A stretch of 64,000 nucleotides of DNA from Aralia elata (Eukaryota; Streptophyta; Magnoliopsida; Apiales; Araliaceae). Each line of letters begins with the position of its first letter. The first letter of the stretch is position 1. Both the position numbers and the translations under genes were made by a program. Location of the stretch: positions 30,008,005-30,072,004 of the forward strand of contig CM068380.1 in assembly GCA_034770075.1 (NCBI GenBank), in the 5' to 3' direction. This document shows, piece by piece, positions 21,507 through 31,472 of the stretch. The notes beneath the pieces are model-generated. The model ran no database searches. It worked only from the letters and a program-made list of their open reading frames with translations, and was not told the origin of the DNA.

Positions 21507-23575
21507 TGTCGACGCCAGTTTTATCCGCTTATGCGATATTTGGTCTTTTCCAATTTTAGCCTTTTGATTAGATGATTTTTTGGAAAAGGTCGGCTTGAAT
21601 GTCGACGGGGTTTTGAAAGATCGTTTTTTATGATGAGCCAATTAACCAGAGTCGCCAGTTGGTATATTTGAAATGGATGTACCAACTCATCCGAGTTTTC
21701 GCCCTTTTTTATAAATCGCTGGCTCATATGTGACTCCGAATTAATTAGTCTGCGAATCGAGATTCATAGAGTTCGGGGGCTTGCTTAAGTGAGGGGAAGG
21801 TGTTAGGCACCCCTCGACTTCCGTGAAACACGGTTACCGCAATCTTGATGCTTTCCTATCCTTTAATTCATGAAACGTGTGCGTGTGCGCGTGTGTGTGT
21901 GTGTGCCTACATGAATGTTGTGGTGAGTTTGTATGACAGATTCATTTGGACTTTTTAGGGAAAATCGTGCTTTGATTTGAGAATGCTTCGGAATGTCCTT
22001 CGATTTATACGAGAAAGCTTGATTCTTTATAAGAAAGGTTTGATTTTAATTTGTCAAAACAATGAGACTTTCATTAGGTGTCGTTTTGGTGAAACAAGAG
22101 TTTTAAATCTTCGTCAAAATAGGAATCGAGATCTATACGTTGCTTTCGTAACTCAAACGATGGGCAACTTCTAGAATCTCTTTAGCCCTATGCACAAAGA
22201 ATTTAATAAAACGTTACATATTTATAAAATCATTTTATGTGATATTTTGGGAAACGATTCTTTCTTTAGCTTTCTCGTTAAATGGGAATCGACATTCGTT
22301 GGCACTTTCAATTTCTTATCTTCGTGAAGCTAATAACCTAATTTGATTGATTTTATGAAAATCTTCATGGTTTAATCTTTGAAATCATTTTTTTTTTGTG
22401 TCACAAGATTTAATCAAGCATGAACACGCGTCGGGGCTATTCATGGGCATGTAAACCATCAAAATATCCCCGAACGCTAACAATCACATATTCCACTAGT
22501 ACGGGGCCTTAAACCCGATCCTCGCCTTAGCGTCGTTTTAAGGCCCAATGGTTACATGTTACAAAACGAGCATCTTGAATCTATCACATACATCAAAACG
22601 TCCATCATCGGATTTGGACCACGGGGTCGCATTCCTAGGCTCACACGAGATTAATACATGCCTACAAAATGAATCCTACATAACTAACCAACCCGGATTT
22701 ATCTAATACACCATGATATCCGGAAATGACAATCTAAATAAATTACACCCAATAAATCACCCTAAACAAGCTAGAAATTTCATCACTTGGATATCCTCGG
22801 TTTATTAGGAAGAATTTTATTCCGATGGAACCTTCACTAATAATCCCTAATCCACGATTGTTCAACAATATACATGAAAACTACATCCCATCTAAGCAAA
22901 TAAGATGATATGAATTGTTACAACCAAAGGGAATTTTTACCTTGCAAAATGATCTCAAAAGGATGAAGTCTTGGTATTTGAATAGTATGAGAAATATATT
23001 TGATACAATCAAAATTAAAGTAGTAAAATTTCTCTTTTTTTCTCTCTTTTCTTCCTATTTTTGTTGCAAAAATCTACTATTTTTCTCTCAAATTCCGTGC
23101 TGCTGTTGTGCTGAATCCTTCTTCTTCCAAATTTCTTCCAACCTCCTGTATGCTGCCCGAAGCTGGGCTTAAATAGGCTGGCCAGCTGGCGCGCCTCCCA
23201 TCGCACTCAGCTGGTAGTGCTGATTTCCTGGTTTCCGTGCTGGCGCACCCACTTGGCCGCAGATCTATCCGCGGCTGGCGGGCTTGACTTTCTCGATTTT
23301 CGTGCCACGCCTCGATTTTCGTGCCGCAACGTCGGTTTTCACTGACAGGCTCGTATTCTGCAGTCCGGGAATTTCCGGGAGACGTGCCACCTCATTCGGA
23401 AATGCCTGCCTCGGACGGCTTTATTGTCACGTAAACTTGGGTTGCCCAAAACATTGCGGCGGTGTCGGGCGCTTGCCCTTGTGCCCGCTCCTTTGCTCCC
23501 GCAAGCCGGTTCAATTGACGATTTCGCCCTCCTGTCATGGTTAGTAGAAGGAAACGCAAAATTTGGGTGTCTACA
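21507..23575 (-). repeat. Element A 3' LTR
   Basis: Plus-strand start TGTCGACGCC, end GGGTGTCTACA (minus strand TGTAGACACCC...GGCGTCGACA). A TATTTAAG box on the minus strand at 23168-23175 is the likely core promoter. Upstream of it this copy lacks the 54-bp double palindrome found in the other LTR at 38591-38644 but keeps the distal one (23255-23275). Confidence 0.95.
23168..23175 (-). promoter_or_regulatory. TATA box of Tat LTR
   Basis: TATTTAAG on the minus strand, followed by GCCCAGC. The equivalent in the other LTR is 38575-38582, where palindromes CCGCAGATnnATCTGCGG begin just upstream. In C and B the box has decayed (TATTTCAC, TACTTCAA). Confidence 0.6.
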
Positions 23576-23590
23576 GCTGCCCCTCTTTAT
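23576..23590 (-). promoter_or_regulatory. Polypurine tract of element A
   Basis: The minus strand reads ATAAAGAGGGGCAGC directly before the LTR start TGTAGACACC; it primes plus-strand DNA synthesis. Confidence 0.85.
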
Positions 23591-23809
23591 CATGTTTATG
23601 AAATGATAAATGAAATGAACAGGATAAAGAAATAGACACTCGATGCATGAATGACAGTGCGTAAGAATGACAGTACATACATGATGCCACACATATAGCT
23701 TATGATGCAACATAAGATTGTAATGCATGCAAGACATTCGTAAGAGTGTCAATGTATCAACCCCTTGACCGTGTTTGTTAGTCTTTGGGTTCACTCTTTC
23801 AATCTATCG

Positions 23810-24275
23810 TCTCGTTCGGGGCCGGGTATCGTCGCCGGTCACCCATCGCGTAACCCCCGGTTATCGTCGCCGGTTGGTTGTCTGTCGGAGCCGGTTATCG
23901 TCGCCGGACATCCATCTCGTGATCGCCGGTTATCGTCGCCGGTCGATCGTCATGTCGGGGCCGGGTATCGTCGCCGGTCACCCATCTCGTAACCCCCGGT
24001 TATCGTCGCCGGTTGGTTATCTTGTCGGAGCCGGTTATCGTCGCCGGACATCCATCTCGTGATCGCCGGTTATCGTCGCCGGTCGATCGTCATGTCGGGG
24101 CCGGGTATCGTCGCCGGTCACCCATCGCGTAACCCCCGGTTATCGTCGCCGGTTGGTTATCTTGTCGGAGCCGGTTATCGTCGCCGGACATCCATCTCGT
24201 GATCGCCGGTTATCGTCGCCGGTCGATCGTCATGTCGGGGCCGGGTATCGCCGCCGGTCACCCATCGCGTAAACT
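23810..24275. repeat. 35-bp minisatellite, 140-bp unit, in element A
   Basis: About 13 monomers of 35 bp with cores CCGGGTATCGTCGCCGGT, CCCGGTTATCGTCGCCGG and others. The block starting GTCGGGGCCGGGTATCG recurs at 23954, 24094 and 24234, a 140-bp period of four monomers. The core differs from that of C (TATCGTCGCCGG versus TCTCGTATCCGG), while the spacing and flanking words (CACCCATC, CGATCGTC) are shared. Confidence 0.95.
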
Positions 24276-24327
24276 TTTCACTTCAACACGTCAAATGGCT
24301 TCAAGGGAGCAAGGTGGGGCCCACCAG

Positions 24328-24538
24328 GGCCAGCCGCAGATGGATCTGCGGCCAGCCGCAGATACATCTGCGGCCAAGATCGGGCCTTATAACCAACGCG
24401 CCTCCTCCAGATCTGTCACTTTCAACTTGCAATCCTCAGAGATTCTCTCGATTTTTCTTGTTCGCAAGGGCTTTTTGTCGATTTTTTTTCAATTTTTCTG
24501 CAAAAACTGCTCCGGTAGGGTCGATCTACGCGCTACAG
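24328..24538 (+). promoter_or_regulatory. Antisense gene promoter and 5' exon, element A
   Basis: Two adjacent palindromes (CCGCAGATGGATCTGCGG and CCGCAGATACATCTGCGG, 24328-24375) precede TTATAACC at 24388-24395, a TATA-like box, then a T-rich leader ending CTACAG with GTAACA at 24539. The layout recurs in B and C. I infer a promoter for the plus-strand gene pair; the start site is not visible. Confidence 0.5.
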
Positions 24539-24863
24539 GTAACACTTTGACCGGTCACTTTTCAATTTCGTCAATGTTTTGCTATACATTTGACTATTTG
24601 CATGTTTAGACATAAAATGTATGCTTCACAATGTTAATGCAATGTACCATCATATATACATGCTATGTATCAACTGTGTGAGTCCTATTTTATGTTCATG
24701 AGGCGGTCCCACATATTGTTATTCCTTTTCTGCAAGAGAAACATGCATTACATGATGTAATTACACATATGAATGCAATTTAAATCTGTTTGAGGCTTTG
24801 ATTGATGGAAAACACGTTTGGCTTATGCCTGGGATGTCCATTTTACAAACGGAACTCTGCCGA

Positions 24864-24896
<33 letters not shown>

Positions 24897-25004
24897 AACC
24901 ATGCATCATGTTGCATTAATCATATGATGAGGCTAGAAATTTAGAATGTTCATTACATAATTTTAAAAGGGAACTTACCTTCTTTCTCGCCCGTTCTATT
25001 CCAG
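24539..25004 (+). other. 5' leader intron of antisense gene, element A
   Basis: CAG|GTAACA donor at 24539 and CTATTCCAG acceptor ending 25004, 2 bp before the ATG. Length is 466 bp, against 463 in C and 460 in B, with both sites conserved. It contains a long poly-T run (about 24864-24890) that is much shorter in the other copies. Confidence 0.55.
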
Positions 25005-25006
25005 CT

Positions 25007-26993
25007 ATGGATCGTGATGCGCCCAGTAGCTCCTCCGCCTCTCGGACTTCGGGTGTTCGTCGTCGTAGGGTTGCACCTGCCCCTATTCCCCCTCGTACCC
25101 GTCAGGCTCGTCGCTTGGCGGAGTCTGTCATCCGTCCTGATCACCCGGACGTTGAGGAGGTTGCTCCTCCGGAGGTTGCGGTGGAGGAGCCGTCTTCCAG
25201 CACATCAGCTCCCCCCACTCATCGCGCCTTATCTGGCGCTTCTGTCCAGATACCCGATCTATTGGGTCGGGATCTCAGTCGTCATCCCTCGGCATCTCTT
25301 GTGGCTAATGAGGTATCCTCGATTCGGCTTTTCATTTGTTCTTGATTTCTCAATTTCCGGTTCTATCTGGATTGACCCATTGGTGATTTTCACAGGTGCC
25401 GGAGTTTACCCAGCCGAGGGGTAATTGGTTCAACATTTACTCTCTCTACGCGGCCCTGCACAGCGACTACCGGGCTGTGGTGGATTCTTGGGGCCTCCGT
25501 CATTTCTTCACTATCATCCCCCGGCAATGTCCCTGGGGTTACATGAGGGCCTTATCCGAGCGCTGGTTCCACCAGACGCAGTCTCTCCATCTTCTTGACT
25601 GCGAGGTCGTGTTGACCCCCTGGGATTGGAGGTACATTACGGGCATAGAGTTCACCGGGTCCCGTGTCCCCCTGGATCTTGATATCACTCCAGTGGAGGT
25701 TCGAGCTTTGCTAGGCTTCGCTGCTGATGATCGAGTCTTCAAGGCCCGTAGTATTCGATCCGGCGCTTTGGCTGTCGATGCTGTTGGGGGTCTGTACGCA
25801 CTGCCCATTCCAGCAGACCAGGGCACTCGTGACATCCTACTACGGCGCCTGTTCCTGACTATCATGAGGGGTTGTTTCCTAGGGAACAACTCCTCTACCA
25901 TCCACTTCAGCGTCGTAGGGGCTGTTCGAGATGTAGGCCGGATTGGTGACTACGATTGGGGGTCATTCACTTTTGCTTATTTCCTCCACGGTCTGCGTCT
26001 ACGCTTAGAGGGACAGACTGATGCCTGGCTCGGTTTCTACCACTTTCTGCTGGTGAGTCCCTTCCTCCTCTCTCTTACTGTATTTCTTTTCCTTTCATCT
26101 CTTTTCTGTATTTGATAGTGACTCATGCCTTGCCTTGTTTCTATTCACAGTTCTGGGCTTACGAGCGGCTGCCATGTCTGAGGCCTATCACTACTCTGGG
26201 CCCGGACACTTATCCTCGGGGTCGGCGATGGCATCACAGTACTCTGGAGGAGGTCCCCGTGTCGGGCAGCTTTGCACATTGTCGTATTCAGCTGGAGTTG
26301 ATCACGGCTGCCGACGTCGTCTGGATTCCCTACCTCTCCGAGCATCTGACTGTGGGGTTTGCTGACGGGCATCCTTCCGGCCCGGAGTTCGAGCTTTCCA
26401 CCCGTCGCCTCACTTTGCAGAGTGTTGGAGGCTGGGTGATGTATCTGGGAGAGCGCGCATTCAGATGCGTCACTGGGGAGATCCGCATCCCGCACTCCCT
26501 TTCTTTCACTACTTTCTGGCCGCTGGATTCTCAGCCCTCGGAGATCATGCTCGCCGGGGAGGACGGTCGGATGCTTTCCACAGGCCCCAGTACGAGTGAG
26601 GCTTTCAGGACTTGGTGGGTACCTCGTACCATCGGTCCCCAGACTCGGGCCACTTTCTTTCTTGGAGACATGGTTCCAGGCTCGGTTACGATGACCGATT
26701 GGGCTGCCTGTGTTCGGACCCCTACCCACGCTGAGTAGATCGCCACATTGACCCGTCAGGTGGATCAGTTGTCGCTGTTTATTCGGGGGTTGGGCCGGAC
26801 CCCGGAGGAGGCTTACACCTACGATCCTGACGGTGCGGGTTATGATGCAGGCCCGAGTTCATCTGATGCCACAGCGCATCCCTACATCCCTGATATGAAC
26901 TTTGGTCCTCCGAGCTCGACGACTCCAGGGGATCAGTTCGAGGATCCTGCTTTCATAGATGATACTGATTTTATTTGGACCAGGATAGGATAG
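25007..26993 (+). CDS. Antisense mobile-domain-like gene, element A
   Basis: Exons 25007-25312, 25396-26052 and 26151-26993; introns of 83 and 98 bp with GT-AG ends, all phase 0. Exon 1 (102 codons) is a low-complexity Ser/Pro/Arg leader. Exons 2-3 hold a domain I assign from memory to the plant mobile domain family (PF10536-like): WGYMRALSERWFHQTQSLHL, EVVLTPWDWRYITGIEF, GSRVPLDLD, RRLFLTIMRGCFLGNNSS, WAYERLPCLRP. That family occurs in host genes such as MAIN/MAIL1 and in transposable elements. TAG at 26736-26738, where B and C have CAG, ends the protein at about 516 of 601 residues, after the domain. It lies antisense to gag-pol and upstream of a second gene. Function in the element is unknown. 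Confidence 0.7.
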
Positions 26994-27193
26994 GGCCTTT
27001 TGTATCGGCACCTACTTAGATTTCTTTTTCATTTATGCACTATGTACTGAACTCATTTATTTATTTATGCCCAGTTTTCTTTTTCATTTTTATGGGATTC
27101 ACCTGCTTTATTATTAACTGTATGATGCATGCTTTTTATTTATGGGTAGAGAATGACCCCTGTACAGTCTTTTTTGATACTATTTTTTCACAG

Positions 27194-28760
27194 ATGTCGT
27201 CCTCAGATGCCGTGGTTCGTTTGGATTCCACTCCTCCCACAGGGTTGGTTGGCAGCCTCTTCCGCTGGTTGGACAGTCTACTGCCAGCAGATAGGGTTAT
27301 CGTAGATGGTCTTTTGGGACATTTTTGGTCCTTATTAACCTTCCGGGTGCCAGCGGGCTTTGTGGATGGTCTTCTGAGCTATTGGGCCCCTGCCCGTCAG
27401 GTGTTTAGGTTTGGGGACAGTAGAGCTGACCCCCACCCTTGAGGAGTATGCTCGCTTCACCGGCTTGCCGTTGGATGGTCCCTGTGCTAGGGTTACCGTT
27501 GGTTCCATGCGCCGTCAATTCTTGACTTTCACCGGTTTGCGGAGGGCTGTCTTATTACCGGTAATCACATCAGACCATATGGTTCCTCTTCAATTCTTGA
27601 TTGACCGATTTGGCTCACCTGACAGTTTCCGTCTTTTCCTCGGTGATTTTTCCGTGTCCGAGGAGCGCTGGGATGCCTTGAGAGTGGGCGTTCTGATGGC
27701 CTGTGTCATCTCAGTTTTGTATTTGCCTGCAGGATCCGATCATTTGGACATGCGGATTGTTGCGGCCGTTAGGGCCCTTCAGGAGGATCACACCATTCTC
27801 CCAATGATATTGGCGGATACCTATATGTCGGCCACATATTGCCAGTCCTTCCGAGGGAGATTCTTCAGAGGGAGTTCGACCTTATTGTATATATGGTTCA
27901 TGAGTCATCTTAGTCCCATCGGCCATTTCCGTCGCCAAGGGTTTTGCTTCAGCCATGACATAACCACGCAGTTTTCGCTTCGTCCCGCGAGTTGTACTGA
28001 TGTGGCCTCCTGGACATCATTTTTGTCTATCATTGAGGACCCCTTTCATCTATTGGTTTACTCGGGCTATTGCTCCTTCATGAGCTTCTTGACTCATGTG
28101 CCTGGCATGGATTTCATTCCCATTGCTGGGTTAAGGGGCGTGACGACCTATCATCCCCTGGCGGTTATGGGGCAGTTTGATCAGACACAGGATTTACACC
28201 CCTTCGCGGGTGCAGCCGCATACCGATTCCTTATATCATCCTGTACAGAGAGGGATCTATTGCAGGTATACGAGCTTTGGGATCGCAGGATCTTTGCCGA
28301 GTATAGTGCGAGCTGTCACATCCAGACATTTGCCTACGTACAGTGGTTGCGTGGAGACCTGGATTCGGCTAGTTTGAGTCGGACTGGGGCCTTTGATGAC
28401 TCTGTAGTGATTTTCACAGAAGATACCACAGACCATTCCATTTCAGCCGATTCTGCCCCGAGTCGGGTCGCTGAGGATTCCCGACTCCGCCTGGCCCTGA
28501 TTACTACTGAAGCCGAGAGGGATGCCGCCCTTGCCGAGAGAGATGAGGCCATTCGGGCTAGAGATGCTGCCATTGCTGATAGAGAGGCCATTGTATTTCA
28601 GACCAGGGCAGTGGTAGATGCTCATTTTGGGACTGTCAGCCGAGCTACTGCTTTACTGGATCGTATTGATATGATGGGGCAGCAGATTGCAGGAGATGCT
28701 GATGCTTCAGATCTATCCACCACCCTGTCCATCCTGCTGCGGCTAGTTTCAGATTTGTAG
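27194..28760 (+). CDS. Antisense DUF7745-like gene with coiled coil, element A
   Basis: ATG at 27194 follows TTTTTTCACAG directly, so an intron probably ends there. The frame gives MSSSDAVVRLD, GLVGSLFRWLDSL and FRVPAGFVDGLLSYWAP; a 1-bp insertion in a G run near 27412-27415 then shifts it, and the rest reads to the TAG ending at 28760. Without that base the gene would be 521 codons, as in B. Motifs ELTPTLEEYARFTGLPLDGP and SFRGRFFRGSSTLLYIWFMSHL resemble the plant DUF7745 family (from memory), related in layout to the mobile domain. The C-terminus is a coiled coil (TEAERDAALAERDEAIRARD). AATAAA at 28822 may be its poly(A) signal. Role unknown. Confidence 0.6.
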
Positions 28761-29276
28761 ATTATTTTATTTCCTGCATAGACTATGTTGGTTTCATCAG
28801 TTATTGAAAGAGAAATCTTGTAATAAAACGACTTATATATATATATACATGCATTTAAATTTAGTCATTTTCCCCTTTTGTCGTATCATTGCCATCCATT
28901 GGATCATCATTTTATCCAACTGACCATGATTTTGACATTTCGCCTTCTTTCTTTCCTCAAGACTTGATGGAGATTTGACAGATATTGCCGCACACCTTTT
29001 GATTTCGTCGGATTGAATCTCAGATTTTGGATAACTGTTTGGGTTGGATCAGGGTATGTATTCTGGGATGAAACTGGTTAGGCAGTTGGTTTCGGGAAGG
29101 TTTTGAGGGTGTAGGAAGGTTTTATCTGGCTATCGAAAATTGGTTTTGGTTAGGGAAACGATTATATTTTTTTTTTAAAGGATCGGACCGCGCCATGATG
29201 GCTGCCTACGTACCCCCACAAGTTGGGAGATCAGGTCCTACGTAGTTCGCTCTCAAAGGAAAAAAGAACTGATGAT
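28761..29276. other. Convergent spacer between antisense gene and pol
   Basis: This 516-bp spacer lies where the plus-strand gene and minus-strand pol end tail to tail. It holds AATAAA (28822-28827), a TA microsatellite near 28835-28850, a poly-T run and, close to pol, the word GTACGTAGGCAGCC (minus strand), which I recall from many plant Tat elements. It is strongly conserved in B (49670-50177). No gene seen. Confidence 0.6.
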
Positions 29277-31472
29277 TTAAGCGTAGAACCGCTTCACCGA
29301 GTCAGAATTGAGGGGTTGTGGAAATACCTCACCATCCATTTCTTGCAATATGAGGGCTCCTCCGGATAGCACTTTCTTAATCATGAATGGTCCTTCCCAA
29401 TTCGGGGCAAACTTCCCCTTGGCTTCGTCTTGACAAGACATGACTCTCTTTAGCACCAGGTCATTCTCCTTGAATTTCCGAGGCCTGATCCTTTTGTCGT
29501 ATGATCGGGAGATCCTCTGTTGATATAGCTGGCCGTGCCAAACAGCAGCCACCCTCCTTTCATCAATTAGGGCCAATTGGTCGTATCGACTTTGCATCCA
29601 ATCCTCCTCGCTTATCTGAGCATCGATCACTATTCTGAGGGACGCCATCTCAACTTCAACTGGCAGGACAGCCTCCATTCCATACACCAAAGCGTAAGGG
29701 GTTGCCCCTGTAGAAGTACGCGTTGATGTTCGGTATGCCAGCAGGGTGAGGGGTAACAGATCCGGCCATCCCCGATGATTAGCAGACATTTTCGCCATGA
29801 TCTTCTTGATGTTTTTATTTACAGCCTCCACTGCCCCATTCATCTTAGGACGGTAAATGACGGAATTGAGATGCTTAATCTTGAACTGGTCACACAGTTC
29901 CTTCATGAGGGCGTTGTTTAAATTCTTGGCATTGTCAGAGACCACAACCTCAGGTTGCCCATATCGGCAAATGACATTATTCCTGACGAAGTTGACGATG
30001 ACCTCCTGAGTTACTTTAGGGAAAGAAGCTGCCTCTACCCATTTGGTGAAATAATCGATCATGACGAAAATGAATCGGTGTCCGTTGCTTGCTTTGGGCT
30101 CTATTGGTCCGATTACATCCATTCCCCACATTGAAAATGGCCACGGGGAGGTCATACAGTGCAGTTCATTGGGAGGTGTATGGATCACATTAGCGTGCGC
30201 CTGGCATTGGTAACACCGTTTGACATGATCATCGCAATCGGCCTTCAGCGTTAACCAATAATACCCTGTCCTCAAGATCTTTTTGGCCAACATCGGTCCA
30301 CTCATATGTGGCCCACACACCCCGCCATGGATTTCATTCATAATCCTTTGGGATTGCGTTTCGTCTACGCATTGCAACAGTCCCAACCCGGCATCCCTTT
30401 TGTAAAGTGAATCGCCACTCAGGTAAAACTTCATCGCCATCTTTTGAATTCTCATCCTTTCAGTCCGATTTGCCTGATCGGGAAGGGATCTATCTCTCAA
30501 ATATTCCCTGATGTTATGATACCAGGGCTGCCCTGTCAATCCCACCTCGTCTGATAACACTGCCACATGTTCCTCATATGCCGGGGCATTCTGTACGGTG
30601 ATCTCAATCTGTGGACTGTCCCTACTCTTGATCACGTGGATTAAGGAAGCCAAAGTCGCCAATGCATCGGCAAAATCATTTCGTCCCCAAGGAATATGGC
30701 GGAAGGCGATATCTTCGAACTCTTGCATAAGCTGGGTGACACAACGATGGTATGGAAGTAACCGAAGCTCCTTAGTGTTGTATACCCCGATTGCTTGTCT
30801 GATTACCAATTCTGAATCCCCGAACACCGCTAGTCTTTTTACTCCCATGTCACGGGCCAATCGGAGTCCCAAGATACACCCCTCGTATTCAGCGGTGTTG
30901 TTCGAATTGCTGAAACGAAGTTTAGTGGCCACGGGGTATTGTTCTCCGGTGATAGAGACTAGGACCGCTCCGGCTCCTGCCCCCTCGGCATTCATGGCAC
31001 CATCAAAATACAGCTTCCAGAATTGTCCCTCGTCATCACATTTTTCGCGCGATACCCAAAATATATCCTCGCCCGGGAGAGGAGTTTCTAACGGCTCCAT
31101 CCCTCCTGCCGGGGCTTCTGCCAACTGATCTGCAATTCCCTGCCCTTTCATGGCCTTCTGGGTCACGTACACCATGTCAAACTGTTGTAAAATTAACTGC
31201 CATCTTGATAGTCGACAATTCAGCATGGGCCTTTCGAAAATATACTTCAGGGGATCCATTCTTGATATCAGGTACGTTGTATGCCCATGGAGGTAGTGCT
31301 GTAATCTCCCTGCAGCCCAGGCCAGAGCACAACAGGTCTTCTCAATGGGAGTGTAATTCTGCTCACATTGGCTAAATCTTTTGCTGAGGTAATAGATGGC
31401 CTGCTCTTTTCCCGCCTCATTTTTCTGTCCCAACATACATCCCATCGCGATGGCATTTACCGATATATACAT
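29277..31472 (-). CDS. Element A RNase H, second RNase H and integrase
   Basis: This 731-codon frame starts within the RNase H that follows RT (KEQAIYYLSKRF, YTPIEKTCCALAWA). A second, archaeal-type RNase H follows, with D157 (YFDGAM), E195 (NNTAEYEG), D219 (FGDSELV) and D269 (NDFADALA); two RNase H domains are a hallmark of the Tat lineage. Integrase comes next: zinc-binding H382, H389, C420, C423, then D452 (GMDVIGP), D513 (VSDNAKN) and E549 (NGAVEA), with the classic 35-residue D-E spacing. It ends DSVKRFYA with no chromodomain. The catalytic set appears intact, but a 2-bp insertion at about 31497-31501 puts it out of frame with RT; B lacks this insertion. Confidence 0.9.
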   Translation of the reverse strand: MYISVNAIAMGCMLGQKNEAGKEQAIYYLSKRFSQCEQNYTPIEKTCCALAWAAGRLQHYLHGHTTYLISRMDPLKYIFERPMLNCRLSRWQLILQQFDMVYVTQKAMKGQGIADQLAEAPAGGMEPLETPLPGEDIFWVSREKCDDEGQFWKLYFDGAMNAEGAGAGAVLVSITGEQYPVATKLRFSNSNNTAEYEGCILGLRLARDMGVKRLAVFGDSELVIRQAIGVYNTKELRLLPYHRCVTQLMQEFEDIAFRHIPWGRNDFADALATLASLIHVIKSRDSPQIEITVQNAPAYEEHVAVLSDEVGLTGQPWYHNIREYLRDRSLPDQANRTERMRIQKMAMKFYLSGDSLYKRDAGLGLLQCVDETQSQRIMNEIHGGVCGPHMSGPMLAKKILRTGYYWLTLKADCDDHVKRCYQCQAHANVIHTPPNELHCMTSPWPFSMWGMDVIGPIEPKASNGHRFIFVMIDYFTKWVEAASFPKVTQEVIVNFVRNNVICRYGQPEVVVSDNAKNLNNALMKELCDQFKIKHLNSVIYRPKMNGAVEAVNKNIKKIMAKMSANHRGWPDLLPLTLLAYRTSTRTSTGATPYALVYGMEAVLPVEVEMASLRIVIDAQISEEDWMQSRYDQLALIDERRVAAVWHGQLYQQRISRSYDKRIRPRKFKENDLVLKRVMSCQDEAKGKFAPNWEGPFMIKKVLSGGALILQEMDGEVFPQPLNSDSVKRFYA

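Noticed and set aside
26145..26729. Minus-strand frame of 194 codons
   Set aside because: It is opposite exon 3 of the antisense gene in the complementary frame; the plus-strand frame has conserved motifs, this one has none.
29277..29500. Envelope-like gene downstream of integrase
   Set aside because: Pol ends at RFYA, and the only downstream genes are on the opposite strand with mobile-domain-like features; no signal peptide or membrane segment pattern was seen.
30598..31128. Plus-strand frame of 176 codons inside pol
   Set aside because: Antisense shadow of the second RNase H domain, present in B only as a similar shadow.
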